Shown here piece after piece: positions 29,542-38,409 of a DNA stretch of 64,000 bases (within the stretch, counting starts at the first letter, position 1; every line of letters begins with the position of its first letter). A program made the position numbers and the translations under genes. The DNA lies in the NCBI RefSeq assembly GCF_014489555.1, contig NZ_CP060784.1:1860001-1924000 (forward strand), given 5' to 3'. Below the pieces are notes generated by a model. That model was not told where the DNA came from and did not search any database. It worked only from the letters and a program-made list of their open reading frames with translations. The DNA comes from Hymenobacter qilianensis. GTDB taxonomy: Bacteria > Bacteroidota > Bacteroidia > Cytophagales > Hymenobacteraceae.

Positions 29542-30060
29542 TTAGCTGGCCTGCCATTGTAGCTCAGGCTTGGCCACGCGGCTGATGCGCACGTTGTCCC
29601 ATTTGCCATAGAGCTTTTCGTCTTTGTGCACCAATAAATCAATGGTGCGGCGTAGGCGACGATTCATCGTGTCGTGGAGCACGTACACGCCGTCGAGCTT
29701 AGGGGAGATACCGCTAACATGCACTAAATCACCGTATTTAAACTTGCCACCGTTCTGCTTAAGCATATCCCGGGAAAGCGCTATCCAACGGTCTTTGCTT
29801 GAGTGGTTACGTTTGATGCGGGAGTTGTCGGCCGTGATTAGCGGATCAGAATCAGTTTGCCCGGGTTCGGCCCAATACACGGTGGCCGTTACTTTATAAC
29901 CGGGTAAGCGACGGGGCAACACTGCAGGTACAGGTGTTGGCGAATCGAATATAATGTGCCGAGGTGTCAGGTTGGCAACAGTAGGAGTAAGCGGAAGCGG
30001 AGCGGAGGTACTTGTTTGCGGGGGGAAAAGGAGTGTTAGGATGAATAAGGCAATAGACAT
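29542..30060 (-). CDS. Secreted 3D/RlpA-like double-psi barrel protein
   Basis: 172 residues from the ATG at 30060 (MSIALFILTLLFPPQTSTSA), which gives a signal peptide; a longer reading from 30114 adds a basic N-terminus. The C-terminal domain carries VTATVYWAEPGQTDSDPLIT, DRWIALSRDML, DGVYVLHDTMNRRLRRTIDL and LV, matching the 3D domain pattern (G.Y.v.DtM......iDll), a fold shared with MltA and RlpA peptidoglycan-active proteins. A role at the cell wall is inferred. Confidence 0.72.
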   Translation of the reverse strand: MSIALFILTLLFPPQTSTSAPLPLTPTVANLTPRHIIFDSPTPVPAVLPRRLPGYKVTATVYWAEPGQTDSDPLITADNSRIKRNHSSKDRWIALSRDMLKQNGGKFKYGDLVHVSGISPKLDGVYVLHDTMNRRLRRTIDLLVHKDEKLYGKWDNVRISRVAKPELQWQAS

Positions 30061-30335
30061 GACAGTTGATCTGGTGACTCTTCTACTCGCCCGAAGAGGA
30101 TGGGCCGACCACATAATTTTCGCGGACGAAAAGTGTTAACCCTAACTTATAAAAAAAGGTTGCTCTGGATTTTGAGTAGTATATCAACGGCCTCTCGCAG
30201 AGGACGAAAGCGCCGTTTTTGGTAGTTAATTGATTTAAAATTGCCCTTATTTTATACGTATTAACTCAGCTCTCATTTCCCCACGAAGGCAAGCGCTTGA
30301 GCCTCAGAGCTCCTATAGGCGACTACTGCCTCATC

Positions 30336-30432
30336 GGTCATGTGAGTGAAGTGCGCCCGCGTCATGAACCTGACCTGTGTCAGGCCGTAAGAAAGCATCT
30401 GCCTGCTGGCATAAAAGCAGGTGGGTTTCATC
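30336..30432 (+). ncRNA. ffs: Signal recognition particle RNA, small bacterial type
   Basis: About 97 nt. The core CAGGCCGTAAGAAAGCA resembles the SRP domain IV loop of E. coli 4.5S RNA (CAGGTCCGGAAGGAAGCA), with a GTAA tetraloop and the AGCA strand kept and one T missing. Outer segments ATGAACC and ACCTG pair with GGGTTTCAT and CAGGT at the 3' end, making a long hairpin, and TCTTTTT follows as a U-run. It lies in a gap before 30468. No covariance search was possible; the ends are approximate. Confidence 0.68.
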
Positions 30433-30467
30433 TTTTTCCAGGCATTCTATCTTTCTCTCTAGCTACT

Positions 30468-31661
30468 ATGGTTACTATTTGCCCGGCCAGCGTTTTGCGC
30501 TCGGCTACATCCCTGTGTACCGGTCTGTTATTAGTAGGAGCGGTAGTAAGCTGCTCATCGCCATCGGGTGAAAATGCCTCCCGCAGCACCGATTCCGACT
30601 CTACTGCTACCAGCCAAACCGCTGCTCCTGCCAACTCACCGCTACAAGTTGTAGCCGAGTTTCGCGAGCCCCAGATTGTTGGGGTGGCGGTAGCGCCCGA
30701 TGGCCGGGTATTTGGCGTTTTTCCGCGTTGGGATAACAACCCGGTCAATCCCATTGCGGTCATCGGCACGGATGGCTCCGTAAAGCCATATCCCGATGCC
30801 AGCTGGTGCATGTGGAACGATTCCGTCCGCAACGAGCCCCAGAAGCATTGGATCTGCCCCCAGAGTGTGCACGTCGATCAGGCTGGTATGCTATGGGTGC
30901 TCGACCCCGCCGCGCCCGGCCTGAAAGCCACCGTGCCCGGTGGTCCCAAACTGGTTAAGATTGACCCGAAGACCAATAAAGTTGTTCAAAACATCAGCTT
31001 CCCGGCCTCGGTGGCGCCGCGCAAGTCTTACCTGAACGATGTACGCATTGATACCCAGCGCAACTTTGCTTACATCACCGAGTCAGGAATGGGAGCCATT
31101 GTAGTCGTGGACTTAAAAACGGGCACTTCACGCCGCCTTCTAGCTGATCATCCTTCCGTGCATCCGGAGCCGGGCCTTACTTTAAAAGCGGATGGCCATC
31201 CCATGATCGACCCAACCGGTAAGCCCATGGCCTTGCACGCCGATGGTATTGCTCTGAGTCGTAATGGTGAATACTTGTATTGGTCGCCGCTCACCAGCCA
31301 CTCGCTTTACCGCATCAAAACAGAGGCGCTTCGCAATGCGGCCTTATCCTCAGCGCAGCTGGGCAGCCAGGTGGAGAAGGTCGGTACCATTCCCGCCACC
31401 GATGGCATGGAGATAGATGCTAAGGATAACGTCTATCTCACCTCTTTTGAGAACAACGCTATTATGCGCCGTACACCGGCCGGCAAGCTGGAAACGATAG
31501 CTAAAGAGCCCCGGCTTCAGTGGCCAGATACGTATGCTATCACTGCTAATGGCGATTTGTATTTCACGACCTCGGCCATTCATAAAACGCCTACTTGGAA
31601 CAAAGGTGTAGGTAAGCAGGACCAGACCTACCGCATTTTCAAGACTGCTCTTCCGCAATAA
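30468..31661 (+). CDS. Major royal jelly protein (yellow)-like lipoprotein
   Basis: 397 residues from the ATG at 30468 (MVTICPASVLRSATSLCTGL then LLVGAVVSC), which gives a lipobox (VVSC). Beta-propeller of the yellow/MRJP family: VAEFREPQIVGVAVAPDGRV, FPRWDN, PYPDASWCMWN, HWICPQSVHVDQAGMLWVLD, SYLNDVRIDTQRNFAYITES, GALVVVDL-like repeat with IVVVDLKTGTSRRLL, LHADGIALSRNGEYLYWSPL. Exported propeller, probably binding small molecules or ions; substrate unknown. The upstream frame overlaps the SRP RNA candidate, which supports the later start. Confidence 0.87.
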   Translation: MVTICPASVLRSATSLCTGLLLVGAVVSCSSPSGENASRSTDSDSTATSQTAAPANSPLQVVAEFREPQIVGVAVAPDGRVFGVFPRWDNNPVNPIAVIGTDGSVKPYPDASWCMWNDSVRNEPQKHWICPQSVHVDQAGMLWVLDPAAPGLKATVPGGPKLVKIDPKTNKVVQNISFPASVAPRKSYLNDVRIDTQRNFAYITESGMGAIVVVDLKTGTSRRLLADHPSVHPEPGLTLKADGHPMIDPTGKPMALHADGIALSRNGEYLYWSPLTSHSLYRIKTEALRNAALSSAQLGSQVEKVGTIPATDGMEIDAKDNVYLTSFENNAIMRRTPAGKLETIAKEPRLQWPDTYAITANGDLYFTTSAIHKTPTWNKGVGKQDQTYRIFKTALPQ

Positions 31662-31690
31662 TTCCTGGGTTGCGTCGGTTTAACTTATTG

Positions 31691-31727
31691 AAGCCTTTCC
31701 TCAATTGAGGAAGGGCTTTCCTTTTAT
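31691..31727 (+). terminator. Hairpin terminator after 31661
   Basis: AAGCCTTTCCTCAATT pairs with AATTGAGGAAGGGCTT, nearly perfect, followed by TCCTTTTATTTT. Confidence 0.8.
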
Positions 31728-31844
31728 TTTGAATAGATTGGCTACATCGCAAATCGTAACGATTGCGGGTACGGAAATAAGCACTTGACTTACAGGTGTA
31801 TTTGTGGAACCGAATATGGGTTTTTAGCTTTGTGATAAGCTATA

Positions 31845-31852
31845 TACATTTG
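31845..31852 (+). promoter_or_regulatory. TAnnTTTG -7 element upstream of sucA
   Basis: TACATTTG is an exact consensus match 26 bp before the sucA ATG at 31879. TTTTTAG lies about 20 bp upstream, at the -33 position, without the usual TTTG. Confidence 0.5.
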
Positions 31853-31878
31853 CCCTGACTCACTTAGCTCCTTTACGA

Positions 31879-34734
31879 ATGGACGCTTACTCTTACATCG
31901 CCAATGCCCACGGCGACTACATAGACCAGCTTTACAAGACATACCAGCAAGATCCCGAATCAGTGGACTTCGGCTGGCGCAAGTTTTTTGAAGGCTTCGA
32001 CTTCTCCCAGCAGTTTGCTGATGGTGATGGCCAAGCAGGCCAGCCCACCGGTTCAGGGGTGTTAGCTACACCTGCTTCTACGAATGAGGCAGAAGCAGTG
32101 CGCGCTGTGGACACAGTAGCCGCCGATAAGGAAACGCAGGTTCGCAACCTTATTCATGCTTTTCGCAGCAGGGGGCATTTACGAGCCCGAACCAACCCCG
32201 TGCGGGAGCGCAAAGACCGCAAAGCGCGTCTCGACATCGCTGATTTTGGCTTAACGGAAGCCGACCTCGACACACCCTTCAAGAATGGGGAATTGTTGGG
32301 TTTGGGCACCAGCGCCAAACTGCGCGACATCGTAGCGGCGCTGGAAAAGATTTATACCCGCACCATCGGCTTTGAGTACATGTACATCCGGGACCCCCAG
32401 ATTCTGGACTGGTTCCGGGATAAAGTGGAAAAGGACTCATTGAGTTTCAACCCCGGCGTTGAGTACAAAAAGCGTATTCTGCGGAAGTTGAACGAGGCAG
32501 TTGTGTTCGAGAACTTTCTGCATACCAAGTTTTTAGGGCAGAAGCGCTTCTCTTTGGAAGGTGGCGAAACCACTATTCCCGCTTTGGATGCCATCATCAA
32601 CAAAGCCGCCGATTTGGGTGTACGCGAAGTGATGATTGGTATGGCCCACCGCGGCCGTCTGAACGTGCTGGCCAACATCATGGGCAAGACCTACGAGCAG
32701 ATTTTCTCGGAGTTTGAGGGTACCGCCGTGCCTGACCTGACTATGGGTGACGGCGACGTGAAGTACCATATGGGCTACTCTTCGGAAGTTGACACCGAAG
32801 CCGGGCATAAAGTAAATCTGAAATTGGCCCCCAATCCTTCTCACCTGGAGGCAGTTAACCCGGTGGTAGAAGGCTTTGTGCGCGCCAAAATTGAGCACCA
32901 GTACAACGACGATTACCACCAGATTCTGCCTATTCTGATTCACGGCGACGCCGCTTTAGCCGGCCAGGGTATTGGCTACGAGCTGACGCAGATGTCGCTG
33001 CTGGAAGGCTACAAAACGGGTGGTACTATTCACTTTGTCATCAACAATCAGGTTGGTTTTACCACCGACTTCGAAGATGCCCGCTCCAGTATCTACAGCA
33101 CTGATCTGGCTAAGATTATTGATGCGCCGGTGCTGCACGTAAATGGTGATGATCCTGAGGCTGTGGTATTTGCCGTGCGCCTGGCTACTGAGTACCGTCA
33201 GCAGTTTCACGCCGATATCTTCATTGATATGGTGTGCTATCGTCGCCACGGCCACAACGAGTCGGACGAGCCTAAGTTCACCCAGCCGACGCTCTACAAT
33301 ATCATCTCGAAGCACCCAAATCCGCGCGAGGTGTATAACACCATGCTCGTGCAGCGCGGTGATGTAGATGCGGAGCTAGCCAACCAGATGGACCGCGAGT
33401 TCCGCGAGATGCTGCAGGCTCGTTTGGATATGGTAAAGCAGAAGCCGCTGCCGTATAACTATCAGGCTCTCGAAAATGAATGGCGCACCCTGCGCCGGGC
33501 CAAAAACGAAGACTTTGAGCAGTCGCCCGAGACGGGCATCAGTGAGGAGGCCATTGCCAAAGTTGGCAAAGCGCTAACTACGCTGCCCGAAGGATTCCGC
33601 CCCCTGAAGCAGATTGAGAAGCTCACGGAGGAACGCCGCAAGATGTTCTTCGAAACGCGCATTCTCAACTGGGCCGCCGCCGAGCTGCTGGCCTATGGCT
33701 CCTTATTGCAGGAGCAGCACATTGTGCGTGTAAGCGGACAAGATTGCCAGCGCGGTACCTTCTCGCACCGCCATGCCGTATTGCACGACGCGGAGACTTC
33801 GGCACCCTATAACTCGTTGAATCACATCGGGGAAGGACAGGAGAAGCTGCGGATTTATAACTCCTTGCTGAGTGAGTATGCCGTGTTGGGCTTTGAATTT
33901 GGCTACGCCATGGCCAACCCCACCGCTCTGGTGGTTTGGGAAGCGCAGTTCGGTGATTTCGCCAACGGCGCCCAGACCATGATCGACCAATTCATTGTGT
34001 CGTCGGAGAGCAAGTGGCAGCGGATGAACGGAGTGGTGATGCTGTTGCCCCACGGCTACGAAGGCCAGGGCCCGGAGCACTCCAACGCTCGCCCTGAGCG
34101 TTTCCTGCAGCTTGCTGCCGAGAATAACATCGTGGTAGCCAACATTACCACACCAGCCAACTTCTTCCACGCCCTGCGTCGGCAGTTGACGTGGAGCTTC
34201 CGCAAGCCGCTGGTAGTAATGTCGCCCAAGTCGATGCTGCGCCATCCGCTGTGCGTGTCGCCGGTGGAAGAGTTTACGGGGGGCAATTTCCGCGAAGTTC
34301 TTGGTGATGTGTACGCCGATGCCAAAAAGGTAAAGCGGGTGTTGCTGTGCTCAGGCAAAGTGTACTTCGACTTGCTGGAAGAGCAGCAAAAGTCTCAGCA
34401 TAAGGATGTGGCTATCGTGCGTTTGGAGCAGCTGCATCCTTTCCCCCAAAAGCAGCTGAGCGTAGAGCTGGCCAAGTACCCGAAGGCCAAAATATATTGG
34501 GTTCAGGAAGAGCCCGAGAACATGGGCTATTGGAACTACCTGCTCCGCTTCATGCGCCGCGAGCTGGAAGACGTGATTGCCCGCAAGCCGTCGGCTTCGC
34601 CGGCTACCGGCTATAATAAGGTGCACGTGAAGGAGCAGAAGGACATTGTGGCCCGCGCTTTCGGCATTGCATCTGCCGAGGTAGACGCCGAAAATATCAA
34701 AGGCACCGTAGAAGTAGCAAAGAAGCAGGACTAG
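31879..34734 (+). CDS. sucA: 2-oxoglutarate dehydrogenase E1 component
   Basis: 951 residues, normal length. ThDP-dependent decarboxylase of the TCA-cycle complex. The N-terminal peptide AYSYIANAHGDYIDQLYKTY and FGWRKFFEGFDF dock it to E2. Core motifs: RSRGHLRARTNP, FEYMYI, LEGGETTIPALD, GMAHRGRLNVLANIMGK, YHMGYSS, NPSHLEAVNPVVEG, HGDAALAGQG, VINNQVGFTTD, and the C-terminal RKPLVVMSPKSMLRH. It forms a unit with sucB, 165 bp downstream, although a hairpin lies between them. lpdA for E3 is at 40.3 kb. Confidence 0.98.
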   Translation: MDAYSYIANAHGDYIDQLYKTYQQDPESVDFGWRKFFEGFDFSQQFADGDGQAGQPTGSGVLATPASTNEAEAVRAVDTVAADKETQVRNLIHAFRSRGHLRARTNPVRERKDRKARLDIADFGLTEADLDTPFKNGELLGLGTSAKLRDIVAALEKIYTRTIGFEYMYIRDPQILDWFRDKVEKDSLSFNPGVEYKKRILRKLNEAVVFENFLHTKFLGQKRFSLEGGETTIPALDAIINKAADLGVREVMIGMAHRGRLNVLANIMGKTYEQIFSEFEGTAVPDLTMGDGDVKYHMGYSSEVDTEAGHKVNLKLAPNPSHLEAVNPVVEGFVRAKIEHQYNDDYHQILPILIHGDAALAGQGIGYELTQMSLLEGYKTGGTIHFVINNQVGFTTDFEDARSSIYSTDLAKIIDAPVLHVNGDDPEAVVFAVRLATEYRQQFHADIFIDMVCYRRHGHNESDEPKFTQPTLYNIISKHPNPREVYNTMLVQRGDVDAELANQMDREFREMLQARLDMVKQKPLPYNYQALENEWRTLRRAKNEDFEQSPETGISEEAIAKVGKALTTLPEGFRPLKQIEKLTEERRKMFFETRILNWAAAELLAYGSLLQEQHIVRVSGQDCQRGTFSHRHAVLHDAETSAPYNSLNHIGEGQEKLRIYNSLLSEYAVLGFEFGYAMANPTALVVWEAQFGDFANGAQTMIDQFIVSSESKWQRMNGVVMLLPHGYEGQGPEHSNARPERFLQLAAENNIVVANITTPANFFHALRRQLTWSFRKPLVVMSPKSMLRHPLCVSPVEEFTGGNFREVLGDVYADAKKVKRVLLCSGKVYFDLLEEQQKSQHKDVAIVRLEQLHPFPQKQLSVELAKYPKAKIYWVQEEPENMGYWNYLLRFMRRELEDVIARKPSASPATGYNKVHVKEQKDIVARAFGIASAEVDAENIKGTVEVAKKQD

Positions 34735-34735
34735 C

Positions 34736-34766
34736 TGAGTGCGCGAACCGGCTGTTCGCGCACTCA
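34736..34766 (+). terminator. Hairpin between sucA and sucB
   Basis: TGAGTGCGCGAAC pairs perfectly with GTTCGCGCACTCA around CGGCT. No T-run follows directly, so it may be a partial terminator or mRNA processing site. Confidence 0.65.
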
Positions 34767-34898
34767 CAGGTTCGTTGAAAAAGCCCCCAGCTCTATATTT
34801 TCAGCATAATTCGCTTTTTTGTTTCATCAGTAATTGTGGCAGCCAGTACGCCTGCCGCCTAAACTATCACCCTCCGAAACTCTTCAACCGTTCCACCT

Positions 34899-36683
34899 AT
34901 GGGTCTGGAAATTAAAATCCCCGCCGTCGGCGAATCTATCACCGAAGTGACCATTGCCAAATGGCTCAAAAGCGACGGCGCGGCCGTGAAGCGCGACGAA
35001 GTAATTGCCGAGCTGGAATCGGATAAGGCGACCTTTGAGCTGCCTGCCGAGGCAGATGGCACGCTGCAGATTCTGGTGGCCGAAGGCGAAACGATTGGTA
35101 TCGGCACCGTCATTGCCAATATCGGCGGCGAGGGCAATGGCGCTGCCCCGGCCGCTGGAGGCGCAGCACCGGCCAAAGATGCCACGCTGGCCCAGCCTCA
35201 GGCTGACCCCGTAGCGCCCGGCCAAAAGGAGTCGGGCAGCAATGGCAGCCAAGGCGCGTCGGCTGAAAAAGCTCCCCAGTCCGCAAAAGATCCGATTACT
35301 CAGGGTGAGCAAAATCCGCAGGCCAGTGACCAATCAGGTTACGGTGGTTCGACCGCTGGCTCAGCCGATAAGCCTACTGCGCCTGCCACGGGCGGCAGCG
35401 CCCCAGCTACTGGCGGTGGCGAGGTGAAAGAAATGAAGATTCCGGCCGTAGGCGAGTCTATCACGGAGGTAACGGTAGCTAAGTGGCTGAAAGCCGACGG
35501 CGCCCAAGTAGAGCGCGACGAGGTAATTGCTGAGTTGGAGTCAGATAAGGCGACATTTGAGCTGCCCGCCGAGGCCGCTGGCACGTTGCGCCACGCAGCC
35601 CAGGAAGGTCAGACGATTGCCATCGGGACGGTAATTGCCCGCATTGAGGGTGGTAGCGGTGCCGCTGCGGGAGCAGCTCCGGCTGCACCGGCACCAGCCG
35701 CTGCTCAGGGGACAAGTTCGACGTCGGCTCAGCCTGCCACCGCTGCCGCTTCGGGTAGCGCTACGTACGCCACGGGCACTCCTTCGCCGGCTGCCGGCAA
35801 AATCCTCGGTGAGAAAGGTATTGCCGCTACTGACGTACAAGGCACCGGCCGTGACGGCCGTATCACCAAAGAAGACGCGCAAAACGCCCAGGCACGCCCA
35901 GCTGCACCAGCTCCAACTCCGGCTGCTGCACCGGCAAGCAGTGCGCAGCCAGCGGCTCCTGCCGGCGCTCAACCAGCCGGTGAGCGTGTCCAGCGGCGCG
36001 AGCGGATGAGCAACCTGCGCAAGACCGTGGCTCGCCGCTTGGTGGCCGTGAAAAATGAGACGGCGATGCTTACCACTTTCAACGAGGTGGATATGCAGCC
36101 TATCATGGACCTGCGTACCAAGTACAAAGACAAATTCAAGGAGAAGCATCAGGTTGGCTTGGGCTTTATGTCCTTCTTCACAAAGGCCTGCTGCGTAGCC
36201 CTGAAGGAATTCCCCTCCGTAAATGCTCAGATCGACGGAACCGATATCGTATTCAATGACTTCTGCGACGTGAGCATCGCGGTATCAGCGCCGAAGGGCT
36301 TGGTAGTACCGGTGATTCGCAACGCGGAGCAGCTGTCTTTCGAAGGCATTGAGAAAGAGGTAGTTCGCTTGGCTGTGAAAGCCCGCGATAATAAGCTCAC
36401 CATCGAGGAAATGACCGGCGGCACGTTTACCATCACTAACGGCGGTGTTTTCGGCTCTATGATGAGTACGCCCATCATAAATGCCCCCCAGTCGGCTATT
36501 CTGGGGATGCACAACATTGTGCAGCGCCCCATAGCCGTGAACGGGCAAGTCGTGATTCGCCCCATGATGTACCTGGCTCTGAGTTACGACCACCGCATCA
36601 TCGATGGTCGCGAGTCGGTGTCGTTCTTGGTGCGCGTGAAAGAATTGCTGGAAGATCCAACGCGCTTGCTGCTAGGAGTGTAG
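34899..36683 (+). CDS. sucB: 2-oxoglutarate dehydrogenase E2, dihydrolipoyl succinyltransferase with two lipoyl domains
   Basis: 594 residues. Two lipoyl domains (about residues 1-76 and 178-253), each with [13 protein letters not shown] holding the lipoylated lysine; the two are nearly identical, an internal duplication. Ala/Pro/Gln-rich linkers separate them. The E3-binding domain ([20 protein letters not shown]) lies at about 302-337. The catalytic domain has [39 protein letters not shown], and active-site [13 protein letters not shown] near the C-terminus. SucB usually has one lipoyl domain, so the doubling is notable but not unique. Translation from ATG 34899. Confidence 0.96.
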   Translation: MGLEIKIPAVGESITEVTIAKWLKSDGAAVKRDEVIAELESDKATFELPAEADGTLQILVAEGETIGIGTVIANIGGEGNGAAPAAGGAAPAKDATLAQPQADPVAPGQKESGSNGSQGASAEKAPQSAKDPITQGEQNPQASDQSGYGGSTAGSADKPTAPATGGSAPATGGGEVKEMKIPAVGESITEVTVAKWLKADGAQVERDEVIAELESDKATFELPAEAAGTLRHAAQEGQTIAIGTVIARIEGGSGAAAGAAPAAPAPAAAQGTSSTSAQPATAAASGSATYATGTPSPAAGKILGEKGIAATDVQGTGRDGRITKEDAQNAQARPAAPAPTPAAAPASSAQPAAPAGAQPAGERVQRRERMSNLRKTVARRLVAVKNETAMLTTFNEVDMQPIMDLRTKYKDKFKEKHQVGLGFMSFFTKACCVALKEFPSVNAQIDGTDIVFNDFCDVSIAVSAPKGLVVPVIRNAEQLSFEGIEKEVVRLAVKARDNKLTIEEMTGGTFTITNGGVFGSMMSTPIINAPQSAILGMHNIVQRPIAVNGQVVIRPMMYLALSYDHRIIDGRESVSFLVRVKELLEDPTRLLLGV

Positions 36684-36700
36684 CGCTTTAGAATGGACGC

Positions 36701-36739
36701 AAAAAAAGCCCCCCAGCTACCATAGCTGGGGGCTTTTTT
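36701..36739. terminator. Bidirectional terminator
   Basis: AAAAAAAGCCCCCCAGCTA pairs with TAGCTGGGGGCTTTTTT. Between convergent sucB and the globin-like gene. Confidence 0.93.
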
Positions 36740-36784
36740 ATGACGTAAGCTACGCGGATCTGGCTGTGGATAGGGGGCGGAAAG

Positions 36785-37138
36785 CTACTCGGCAGAAAGG
36801 GCTATGCTTCGGGCTTTCACCTTAGCTTCCTCAGCCTTATCACCTGCAAAATTTTCTTCCACCGCCTTGCTGAATAAGCCAATCCACTGGCGCTGGTATT
36901 GACTGCGGGCTGGCATAGCTAATTGTTGAGGAATGGGCTGACCAGTGCTATTGGTGCGGCCAAACAGAGTGCTGCTCCAATAGTCATACAGCGAGGTAAG
37001 ATGGTTGGGCCAATGCACTGCGGCCACCGCGCTAAAGATGGGCGAGAGCAGCGCATCCTGGTTTACCTTCTGGCAGAAGCAATCTACCAAAACCTTGATG
37101 TCACCTTCGGTACGGATGTCGGGAAGAGCAGTTGGCAT
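36785..37138 (-). CDS. Group III truncated-hemoglobin-like protein lacking the proximal His
   Basis: 117 residues, the length of group III truncated globins. Family landmarks: DIRTEGDIKVLVDCFCQKVN, DALLSPIF, WPNHLTSLYDYWSSTLFG, QWIGLFSKAVEENFAGDKAE, AKVKARSIA. In functional members the heme-binding His sits in a segment like HF.RWL after PM..H..L; here PIPQQLAMPARSQYQRQWI has no His at either place. If the alignment is right, it has lost the usual heme ligand and may be a divergent or non-oxygen-binding protein. Confidence 0.72.
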   Translation of the reverse strand: MPTALPDIRTEGDIKVLVDCFCQKVNQDALLSPIFSAVAAVHWPNHLTSLYDYWSSTLFGRTNSTGQPIPQQLAMPARSQYQRQWIGLFSKAVEENFAGDKAEEAKVKARSIALSAE

Positions 37139-37328
37139 AAGTAGCTAAATAGCGGTAGAGTGATACATACGACAAGATTCCGACACCGTTGCTCCGCTAT
37201 GTTAAGCGTGGCGAGTGCCCATAGTAAACATACACAATCTGAGATTATTAATTCAATTTAATGTTAAATAAATTATACTGTTGAGTCTGAAAAGGGAATT
37301 TGCACAGCGCAGCAAATACTTCATTAGC

Positions 37329-38294
37329 TTATCTTTTTGATTCAAGCTCAACGGCTTCACTTTCAACTGTTTTAGGCTGCGTTTTCCGGCCGCCCAGCAC
37401 TACCAGCATCACCGCTATTACAATCAGCGCCGCGCCGCCCAGCATGCTTATATTGAGCGATTCGCCCGCGAAGGCCCAGCCCAGAAGCACAGCCACCACC
37501 GGATTGACGAAGGCGTATGTGCCCGCCAGGGCCGGCTCTACTACCCGCAGTAGCCAGATATAAGCGGTAAAGCCCACAATAGAGCCAAAGCTGACCAGGT
37601 AAGCATACGCCCACCACGATTTCGTCGTGACCTGCGCCAGCTCAAACCCATTGGCTTCGCCGCGCAGCAGGCCCACCACCAGCATCACCAGACCACCACA
37701 AATCATCTGCATGCCGCCGGCCACAAAAGGAGAAGCCGCCGCCTGCTTTTTCTTGGAATAAAGCGACCCGATGGCCCACACCAAAGCTGCCGTCAGCACC
37801 ATGGTAATGCCGGTTCCCTGCCGCCCGGGCAAGGCCACGTGAGAGGCTCCCGGATGGCTGGCCAACAGATAAACGCCCCCCAGTCCGAACACCAGCCCCA
37901 GTGCCACCAGCGCCGTCGGGCGTTGTGATACGCCGCTCATCCAGCCAAGCACCGCCAGAAACATGGGCACCGTGGCTACCAGCAGCGAGGCCATACCAGT
38001 AGGAATATACTGCTCGCCCAAAGTCACGCCGCCGTTGCCGAAGCCCAGCAAACAGACTCCAATAATGAACGCCGTAATCCAGCCCTGCGCACTTGGGCGC
38101 GGGGCTCCGCGCAGGCGCATAAATCCGTACAGCAGCACGCCTGCCAGCGCGTAGCGCGTACCGGCCATCAGCAAAGGCGGAATGGAATCGATGGCGAAGC
38201 GGATGCCCAGATACGTGGAGCCCCAGATGATATATACCGCTGCAAAAGCGAGCACCAAAGCCAGGCGGGTAGGGGAGGTAGCAGAAGTTGACAT
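37329..38294 (-). CDS. DMT/EamA family transporter
   Basis: 321 residues, ten transmembrane helices in two EamA repeats. The first repeat begins AAVYIIWGSTYLGIRFAIDS, with PPLLMAGTRYALAGVLLYGF; the second includes SLYSKKKQAAASPFVAGGMQ and ends VVAVLLGWAFAGESLNISML. WGSTYLGIRFA is the YedA-type signature. Inner-membrane exporter of amino acids or drugs in the family; the substrate cannot be told. Monocistronic. Confidence 0.92.
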   Translation of the reverse strand: MSTSATSPTRLALVLAFAAVYIIWGSTYLGIRFAIDSIPPLLMAGTRYALAGVLLYGFMRLRGAPRPSAQGWITAFIIGVCLLGFGNGGVTLGEQYIPTGMASLLVATVPMFLAVLGWMSGVSQRPTALVALGLVFGLGGVYLLASHPGASHVALPGRQGTGITMVLTAALVWAIGSLYSKKKQAAASPFVAGGMQMICGGLVMLVVGLLRGEANGFELAQVTTKSWWAYAYLVSFGSIVGFTAYIWLLRVVEPALAGTYAFVNPVVAVLLGWAFAGESLNISMLGGAALIVIAVMLVVLGGRKTQPKTVESEAVELESKR

Positions 38295-38409
38295 GAAGCG
38301 AAGCGAGAATGAGGCTGCAAACCTACGGCGGTTTTGGCGGGGCTGCTAGCTGCGCTCTACTACGAAGCTCCCGGCTTGCCGCGTTTCGGTCAGGTTGGCG
38401 TTCTTTGCC

